A stretch of 46,799 bases of DNA from Ruminococcus sp. (GTDB lineage: Bacteria; Bacillota; Clostridia; Oscillospirales; Ruminococcaceae). A program made the translations under genes and the position numbers. Of the stretch, positions 41,886 to 46,799 are shown in pieces (the stretch's first letter is position 1; each line of letters starts with the position of its first letter). The notes under the pieces were generated by a model that saw only the letters and a list, made by a program, of their open reading frames with translations, had not been told where the DNA came from and made no database searches. The DNA is taken from the NCBI GenBank assembly GCA_014799765.1, contig JAAVHK010000013.1:16655-63453 (forward strand), read 5' to 3'.

Positions 41886-44407
41886 ATATCGCTTTTGATT
41901 CTATAGCGATTCTCGGCTATATGAGCAGAAACAGAGGTATCGGCAATTACGCACTGAATCAGTTCACCGGCATGATTAATCGTGACGGCAGAAACAAGTA
42001 CTTCTTTCTGAACATGATTGACCGGAATTTCAGTATGTCACCTATGATTACAAACGACAATTTCACGGAAGATTTCATAGACACCGGAAAAAACAATGTA
42101 CTTCTCCAGAGCGAAGTTTACAGCGATATTATAGGCAACGTAATAAAACGTTATATCCGTGAAAACAATATCGATATTTTCTATATAACGTCGCCGTTTG
42201 AACATTCATTCATACAATATAAAAAAGAATGGTTTACCGGCGTGAAAGTAATCGCTACAGTATATGATATAATACCGTATGTCATGAAAGAAAAGTATCT
42301 TTCCGATAAAAATACTTATGAATGGTACATGAAATGCGTCGATAATCTCCGGTGGGCTGACAGATTGTTTGTCATTTCAGACAGTGTAAAAAATGACCTC
42401 GTGAATTATCTGCAATTCAGTCCGGAAAATATCCATACAATATGGGGTGCAGTAGATGACCGTTACAGGATTATCAACATTGATGATACTGAAAAATCGC
42501 TTATGCTGGACAAGTTCGGTATAACAAAACCTTTCATAATGTGTACCGGCGGTGAAGACAGTCGGAAAAATCTCGACGGGCTTATACGTGCTTACTCTCT
42601 CCTGCCGGATAATATAAGAAATTCATATCAGCTTGTCGTCGTATGCAAGTTATCTGAAAATGGTCTTAAAAATCTGAAATCCGTCGCAGTATCGCATCAT
42701 GTAGAAAACGATGTAATTTTTACCGGTTTTGTTTCGGACGAAGAATTACTTAAATTCTATAATTTAGCTACTTTAATGGCGTTTCCGTCAAAATATGAGG
42801 GTTTCGGATTGCCTATAGTCGAGGCATGGGCGTGTGGTACTCCGGTACTTACTGCCGATAATTCAAGTCTGAGGGAAATCGCCGGTGATTCCGCTATGCT
42901 GGTAAACGCAAATATTGACCAGTCTATAGCCGACGGTCTGATAAAAATGTTAGATAACAAAATAATTCTTTTTGAATATACCGCAAAATGCAGAAACCGT
43001 CTCGAATTATATCGCTGGGATAATATAAATGATAATATAATCTCTCTCATAAATGACATCAATATAAATAAAGTAGATTTATCCAAAAACGAAAACAAAA
43101 AATCCAAAATAGCAATTTTTACACCGTTACCACCGCTTGAATCCGGTATTTCTGACTACAGTTACGACATTATAAACGCTTTGAGCAGGTATTTTGATAT
43201 AGACGTTTTTGTTGAGGAAACCTACAATGCTGACTGTATTTTCCCTGAAAATGTTTCGTTATATAGCCACCGTTCGTATCCTATACGATACCAGAATTAT
43301 AAAGACACTGTTTTTCAGATGGGCAATTCTGAATATCATTTCTATATGTACCAGTATATCAGGAAATATCACGGTACTGTAGTACTTCACGACTACAATT
43401 TACACGGAGCTTTTTATCATTATGCCGTGACCCTATGTAAAGGTAATTACAGTCTTTATCAGAATTTCATTGACAATGATTTTCCGGACTGCAATAATTA
43501 TATAAATGCTCTCCGGAACGGTTCAGCGAATCCCGATTTATACGGTATGGAACTTAACAGTTATATTACCGATTCGGCAGACCGAATTATTGTACACAGT
43601 CAGTATTCAAGAAAAAAATTACTTGAAAAAAATATAGCAAGAAATGTTACCGTAATTCCGTTATATGCCGAAATACTTCCGCTTACCGAAAGTAAATCAG
43701 TAAAAATAAAAAACAATTTTCCGACAGATAAAACTATTATTTCAGCATTCGGAGGCATACACCGTACAAAAAGAATAATTCCGCTTCTTAAAGCATTTTC
43801 CGAACTTAAAAAAGAAATAAACAACATTCATTTAATGCTTGTCGGCAAACCTGCTCCGGATATTCAGGCGGAACTTGAAAACTTTATAACTTCCGGAAAT
43901 CTTCAGGATTACGTTACTATAACAGGTTATACCAGTATTGAAAAATTCAAGGAATATATTGATATGTCTGATATATGTATGAATTTACGCTATCCCTACA
44001 ACGGCGAGACAAGCGGAAGTCTTATGCGTATTCTTGCCAAAGGTAAGTGTGCAATCGTGAACGATACAGGAAGTTTTTCTGAAATTCCCGATAACGCCTG
44101 TATGAAAATACCGTCAGTCGAAAAAATGGGCGAGTTAAATGAATCCGGTGAAATATATAAGGCTCTTAAAGAACTTGCTGAAAATCCTTCGGAAAGACTG
44201 AAAATTGAAAAAAATGCCCGAATTTACGCCGAAAATGTTCTTGATATAAATAAAATCGCCGTGAAATATTTCAATACCATAAATTCAGATAAAAATAAAT
44301 CTCCTGTGACCGAAGAAATTATCAATACCCTCAGAAATGACATCAATTTTACTTCCGGCGATATACAGGGCATTGCCCGTACACTGTCATATTCAAAACG
44401 GAAATGA
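41882..44407 (+). CDS. Double-domain GT4 family glycosyltransferase
   Basis: An 841-aa protein with two GT-B units in tandem. Unit one (about residues 1-395) has the opening N-R-G-I-G-N-Y, M-C-T-G-G-E-D-S-R-K-N-L-D-G-L-I, and the E-x7-E motif S-K-Y-E-G-F-G-L-P-I-V-E (about 301-312). Unit two (about 407-815) opens with I-A-I-F-T-P-L-P-P-L-E-S-G-I-S-D-Y and has a weaker nucleotide-sugar site (N-G-E-T-S-G-S-L-M-R near 705). Two different linkages, or one active and one binding unit, are possible. The ATG overlaps the methyltransferase stop (ATGA) with AGGAGG upstream. Confidence 0.92.
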   Translation: MNIAFDSIAILGYMSRNRGIGNYALNQFTGMINRDGRNKYFFLNMIDRNFSMSPMITNDNFTEDFIDTGKNNVLLQSEVYSDIIGNVIKRYIRENNIDIFYITSPFEHSFIQYKKEWFTGVKVIATVYDIIPYVMKEKYLSDKNTYEWYMKCVDNLRWADRLFVISDSVKNDLVNYLQFSPENIHTIWGAVDDRYRIINIDDTEKSLMLDKFGITKPFIMCTGGEDSRKNLDGLIRAYSLLPDNIRNSYQLVVVCKLSENGLKNLKSVAVSHHVENDVIFTGFVSDEELLKFYNLATLMAFPSKYEGFGLPIVEAWACGTPVLTADNSSLREIAGDSAMLVNANIDQSIADGLIKMLDNKIILFEYTAKCRNRLELYRWDNINDNIISLINDININKVDLSKNENKKSKIAIFTPLPPLESGISDYSYDIINALSRYFDIDVFVEETYNADCIFPENVSLYSHRSYPIRYQNYKDTVFQMGNSEYHFYMYQYIRKYHGTVVLHDYNLHGAFYHYAVTLCKGNYSLYQNFIDNDFPDCNNYINALRNGSANPDLYGMELNSYITDSADRIIVHSQYSRKKLLEKNIARNVTVIPLYAEILPLTESKSVKIKNNFPTDKTIISAFGGIHRTKRIIPLLKAFSELKKEINNIHLMLVGKPAPDIQAELENFITSGNLQDYVTITGYTSIEKFKEYIDMSDICMNLRYPYNGETSGSLMRILAKGKCAIVNDTGSFSEIPDNACMKIPSVEKMGELNESGEIYKALKELAENPSERLKIEKNARIYAENVLDINKIAVKYFNTINSDKNKSPVTEEIINTLRNDINFTSGDIQGIARTLSYSKRK

Positions 44408-45385
44408 TTATATTTTCAGTTTCAATGAACTGAAATTCATACATTCCTTTAAAAGAATTTCAGAAAAATTTTCCCTTTCAAAACCCACGGCCTTTTCGGA
44501 TAATCCCTGTAAAGTCCTGTTGTATTTTTCTTTCGGAATAACCTTGAATCTTTCCGGAGTTTTCATATAAAGCAGAAGAAAATCATTTTTTTCGGGATTA
44601 TTCTTCATGGAACTGGCAAACTTACTGCGGAGATATATATAATTTCTTGCTTCGTCGCTGTTCTCGTCCATATGTGAATAATACAGCTTTTCTGTATCTG
44701 TAAGCGGTACAGAAAAAGCTGTTTCTTTCTGTTTTTTCCGGGCTTCCTGACGACGTTTTTCAATTTTTTCAATACGTGAACGGCGTATTTCCGCAAGTTT
44801 TTCATTACCGAATATATTTTCAGTATGTACAGCCTTATATATCACATATAATGCCAGTGCATCATTCAGGGCATTATGAAAACTTCCCGAAAGTGGCTTG
44901 TAATCAAATGCCGAAGCGAGTTCCTTTATATTCACAGGTTCAGGAAAATTCAGCTTTTTTGTAATATCTTCCTGTATATCATAGATTCGTTTCGCTACAC
45001 GCTGGATATTTGCACATTCCTTGCCGAAACGCTGATGTTGTTTAGTATCAGACAAAAGCCCTGTACGGTCAAAATTTCCCCATACATAAATTTTTTCAAT
45101 GTTGTATTTCCTTACAAGTCTTAAGATAATATTCATGACATCGTTACTGTCCGGTGATTTATTTATTTCCTCCTGTGTAAGTTTAGTAAGTTTCTTGCAT
45201 TGTTTCGTCATTCTCGGATAGCGGTTCGGTCTTGACGTACAATAGAATCTTTCTTTTATTATGTAATTTTCGTCGCATATTACAACCCCTGACGAAAGTA
45301 TTTCACTGTCGAGTTTATGTATACAGTAACCACACGTAAACTCAAAATCAGCGAAACAAAGATATTTTTTTTCTGTACTCTCCAC
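44408..45385 (-). CDS. DEDDh-type 3'-5' exonuclease domain protein
   Basis: Starts at GTG 45385 with GGGGG about 8 bases upstream. The 325-aa protein has F-A-D-F-E-F-T near the start (Exo I, Asp/Glu), W-G-N-F-D-R in the middle (Exo II) and H-N-A-L-N-D-A (Exo III, DEDDh). The C-terminal 130 residues are Lys/Arg-rich, coiled-coil-like and not recognised. Such proteins resemble DnaQ-like, KapD or ERI-1-type nucleases. It ends exactly where the convergent glycosyltransferase gene ends. Confidence 0.85.
   Translation of the reverse strand: MESTEKKYLCFADFEFTCGYCIHKLDSEILSSGVVICDENYIIKERFYCTSRPNRYPRMTKQCKKLTKLTQEEINKSPDSNDVMNIILRLVRKYNIEKIYVWGNFDRTGLLSDTKQHQRFGKECANIQRVAKRIYDIQEDITKKLNFPEPVNIKELASAFDYKPLSGSFHNALNDALALYVIYKAVHTENIFGNEKLAEIRRSRIEKIEKRRQEARKKQKETAFSVPLTDTEKLYYSHMDENSDEARNYIYLRSKFASSMKNNPEKNDFLLLYMKTPERFKVIPKEKYNRTLQGLSEKAVGFERENFSEILLKECMNFSSLKLKI
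44414..44435. other. Hairpin at the convergent gene junction
   Basis: TTTCAGTT (44414-44421) pairs with AACTGAAA (44428-44435), just past the glycosyltransferase stop and inside the last codons of the exonuclease gene. The stem is AT-rich with only short T-runs, so termination strength is doubtful. Confidence 0.4.
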
Positions 45386-45403
45386 AATTTTTCCCCCTTT
45401 ATA

Positions 45404-45886
45404 TCATTCTGCCGTTTCAAACATAAGTACCGGATAGCCTTCATAGTATGGTTTCACGATTTCAGGGTGTAAATCCGCATATCTGAAAATCTCACCGGCG
45501 AGACCCCCTTTCAGAAATCCCACAAGCTGTGAAAGAGGTCTGTTATATAATTCCTCGCATATGGAAGCAATAGTTATAGCACGTCTGCCGGAAATATCCA
45601 TTATCCGATATGGCCATATACGACAGTCAAAGGGTTTTCCGTCTCCTAACATACAGCCGTTTTCAGTCAGTGCCGGACACGAAAAAAGTCCCTCATCCGA
45701 AAATTTTTCCGCTCGGAAAATATAACCGCCGTCCTTTACGGCAAATTCTGTATCGGGTTTTGCTTCAAGTATTCTGTCACGGATTTCCGGAGTAAATACC
45801 GGAGTTTCCCATATGTCATAGCGGTCAAAGATACAGCACAGTCGGCAATCTGCACAGGAATTTTTATCAAGAATTTTTTTCAGCAT
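45404..45886 (-). CDS. YkgJ-type cysteine cluster protein
   Basis: The 160-aa protein begins with S-C-A-D-C-R-L-C-C near residue 10 and has a later C-P-A-L-x-x-N-G-C-M-L and F-D-C-R-I-W-P-Y, the cysteine pattern of the YkgJ / putative zinc- or iron-chelating family (CxxCxxCC and C-x-L-x-x-x-G-x-C). Function is not known. AAAGGGGAG precedes the ATG. It lies 18 bases before the exonuclease gene and likely shares its transcript. Confidence 0.85.
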   Translation of the reverse strand: MLKKILDKNSCADCRLCCIFDRYDIWETPVFTPEIRDRILEAKPDTEFAVKDGGYIFRAEKFSDEGLFSCPALTENGCMLGDGKPFDCRIWPYRIMDISGRRAITIASICEELYNRPLSQLVGFLKGGLAGEIFRYADLHPEIVKPYYEGYPVLMFETAE

Positions 45887-45910
45887 ATTTTCTCCCCTTT
45901 CTGAAATAAA

Positions 45911-45942
45911 GAAAAATTAAAAAATGACTGCCATAAGCAGTC
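45911..45942 (-). terminator. Terminator after the NUDIX gene
   Basis: On the minus strand, GACTGC (45942-45937) pairs with GCAGTC (45931-45926) around a 5-nt loop, followed by ATTTTTTAATTTTTC. It separates the NUDIX gene from the cysteine-cluster gene. Confidence 0.75.
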
Positions 45943-45952
45943 CCTAAAAAAA

Positions 45953-46366
45953 TCAGTGAGTGTTTTTAATGGCGTTTTTAGCTCTTGTAACAATAGTACG
46001 GTCATTTTCATATGAAAGTATGTTTCCGGCATATGAAATATCAACCCAGCGTATTTCCGCAATTTCTTCTTCCTGAGGTATGAAATTAACATTTCTTGCT
46101 TTCGCCAGAAAATAAACAACAACCTTTACAGTGTCTTTTTTCGGCGAATAAGTAACAGTTTCACGGAAAGTAGGGTCAATAATTACATCTATAGAGGTTT
46201 CCTCTTTTATTTCACGTACAGCGGTTTCGACTTCCGTCTCACCGTTTTCAACGTGACCTTTCGGGAATGACCAGTGACCACTGTTTATATGCTTGATAAG
46301 AAGAATTTCTGTATTTCCGTGAAATTTGCGGTAAACAATCGCACCGCATGATTTTTCATAAAGCAT
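45953..46366 (-). CDS. NUDIX hydrolase, Ap4A hydrolase-like
   Basis: NUDIX proteins hydrolyse nucleoside diphosphates linked to other groups. The NUDIX box G-H-V-E-N-G-E-T-E-V-E-T-A-V-R-E-I-K-E-E is complete except that the last Gly is Thr. W-S-F-P-K-G upstream and K-S-C-G-A-I-V-Y at the N-terminus resemble bis(5'-nucleosyl)-tetraphosphatases. I start at ATG 46366 (137 aa) because a good promoter covers the codons upstream; an in-frame ATG at 46450 would give 165 aa but lies within that promoter. The ribosome binding site AAAGGA is somewhat distant (13 bases). Confidence 0.88.
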   Translation of the reverse strand: MLYEKSCGAIVYRKFHGNTEILLIKHINSGHWSFPKGHVENGETEVETAVREIKEETSIDVIIDPTFRETVTYSPKKDTVKVVVYFLAKARNVNFIPQEEEIAEIRWVDISYAGNILSYENDRTIVTRAKNAIKNTH

Positions 46367-46420
46367 ACAATAAATAAATCCTTTCCTGCCATATGGCATT
46401 ATATCTGTAGTTTCAGTAAT

Positions 46421-46449
46421 ATTATACCATGTTTTGTTTAATTTGTCCA
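46421..46449 (-). promoter_or_regulatory. Sigma-A promoter of the NUDIX gene
   Basis: On the minus strand, TGGACA (46444-46449) and a perfect TATAAT (46421-46426) are 17 bases apart, placing the start near 46414 and the true start codon downstream of it. Confidence 0.7.
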
Positions 46450-46553
46450 TAGCTTATAATAAAAAACATAGGTTTTTTCGCATAAAAACAGAATGTTTTT
46501 TTTGTGCATATTGACGTTTTTTTATAAAATATATAAAAATTTCACAAAATCTA

Positions 46554-46582
46554 TTGACAAACGGACAAAAAAATGTTATAGT
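46554..46582 (+). promoter_or_regulatory. Sigma-A promoter of the secreted protein gene
   Basis: A perfect TTGACA (46554-46559) and TATAGT (46577-46582) are 17 bases apart, about 62 bases before the start codon. Confidence 0.7.
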
Positions 46583-46644
46583 TATATTGCAATCACGGGG
46601 ATATGAATTATACCCTGTAATATTATTTGAAAGGTCTGATGCTA

Positions 46645-46799
46645 ATGAAGAAATTCAAAAAATTAACCACTCTTGCTACGTGTGCCATACTGGCGGTATC
46701 TGCTGTACCACTCGGCGCAAGTGCAAGCACCCCGAATACGCAAGTTCCTAACGACAGCATAAGTACGCCACAAGCTCCTCCAAAAAGCGTAGTAGTGCT
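46645..46799 (+). CDS. Secreted protein, N-terminal part only
   Basis: The frame opens at ATG 46645, about 10 bases after AAAGG, and runs off the end of the window. The visible 51 residues are a Sec signal peptide (MKKFKKL, hydrophobic core, probable cleavage after a G-A-S-A type site near residue 27) followed by a Ser/Thr/Pro/Asn-rich stretch. An in-frame ATG at 46639 is too close to the ribosome binding site. The mature function cannot be told. Confidence 0.75.
   Translation, partial: MKKFKKLTTLATCAILAVSAVPLGASASTPNTQVPNDSISTPQAPPKSVVV

Noticed and set aside
1..46799. Mobile element or prophage
   Set aside because: No transposase, integrase, phage structural gene, long terminal repeats or attachment-site duplication was seen; acquired-looking genes occur singly inside operons.

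Overview
The window is 46.8 kb of low-GC (roughly 38-40%), densely coded chromosome from a Gram-positive Clostridia-type bacterium. A Ruminococcus-like member of the Oscillospiraceae fits best. Evidence for this: a GH94 cello-oligosaccharide phosphorylase end; secreted proteins with Thr-rich linkers; the Firmicutes gene order rimP-nusA-ylxR-ylxQ-infB-rbfA-nrnA-truB-ribF; an [FeFe]-hydrogenase maturase; and near-consensus sigma-A promoters with AGGAGG-type ribosome binding sites. The species assignment is inference. I saw no rRNA, tRNA, CRISPR array, transposase or prophage gene.

Layout. 1-327 (+) is the 3' end of a GH94 phosphorylase, closed by a bidirectional terminator. 387-5605 (-) is an ABC-2 exporter operon resembling the gliding-type GldA/GldF/GldG set, followed by a DUF4340 protein and a small unknown protein. 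5702-13770 (-) is the transcription/translation operon rimP to ribF, with its own promoter and a structured 5' leader of about 180 nt. 14035-19344 (+) carries a solute-binding lipoprotein, a large polytopic membrane protein, and a membrane-anchored Ig-like (BIG2) protein with a long folded leader.

19391-35811 (-) is a large amino-acid biosynthesis region. In transcription order it runs: promoter, 42-aa leader ORF with attenuator-like hairpin, ilvB, ilvN, ilvC, terminator, a flavoprotein, ilvD, three unknown genes, a VOC protein, leuC, leuD, two DUF6985-like paralogues, leuB, a DUF815 ATPase, ilvA, ridA, nadA, hydE, terminator. It supplies most steps to isoleucine, valine and leucine. leuA and the ilvE transaminase are not in the window. 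ilvA and ridA sit side by side, consistent with RidA clearing the reactive enamine/imine made by IlvA. The interposed unknown genes are small, acidic, often duplicated and in part visibly AT-rich, and look like acquired cargo, perhaps orphan immunity genes.

35944-37552 (+) is a zinc-ribbon membrane protein; 37596-38552 (-) is a YitT-family protein. 38597-44407 (+) is a polysaccharide export/modification operon: Wzm-type permease, Wzt-type ATPase with a C-terminal domain, coiled-coil FkbM methyltransferase, and a double GT4 glycosyltransferase. 44408-46450 (-) holds a DEDDh exonuclease, a cysteine-cluster protein and a NUDIX hydrolase. The window ends in the start of a secreted protein (46645, +).

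The observations I rate highest are the near-total absence of GATC (I found one copy in the whole window), the ilv leader peptide/attenuator arrangement, the orphan immunity-like genes inside the leucine/isoleucine operon, and the unidentified folded leader before the BIG2 protein.
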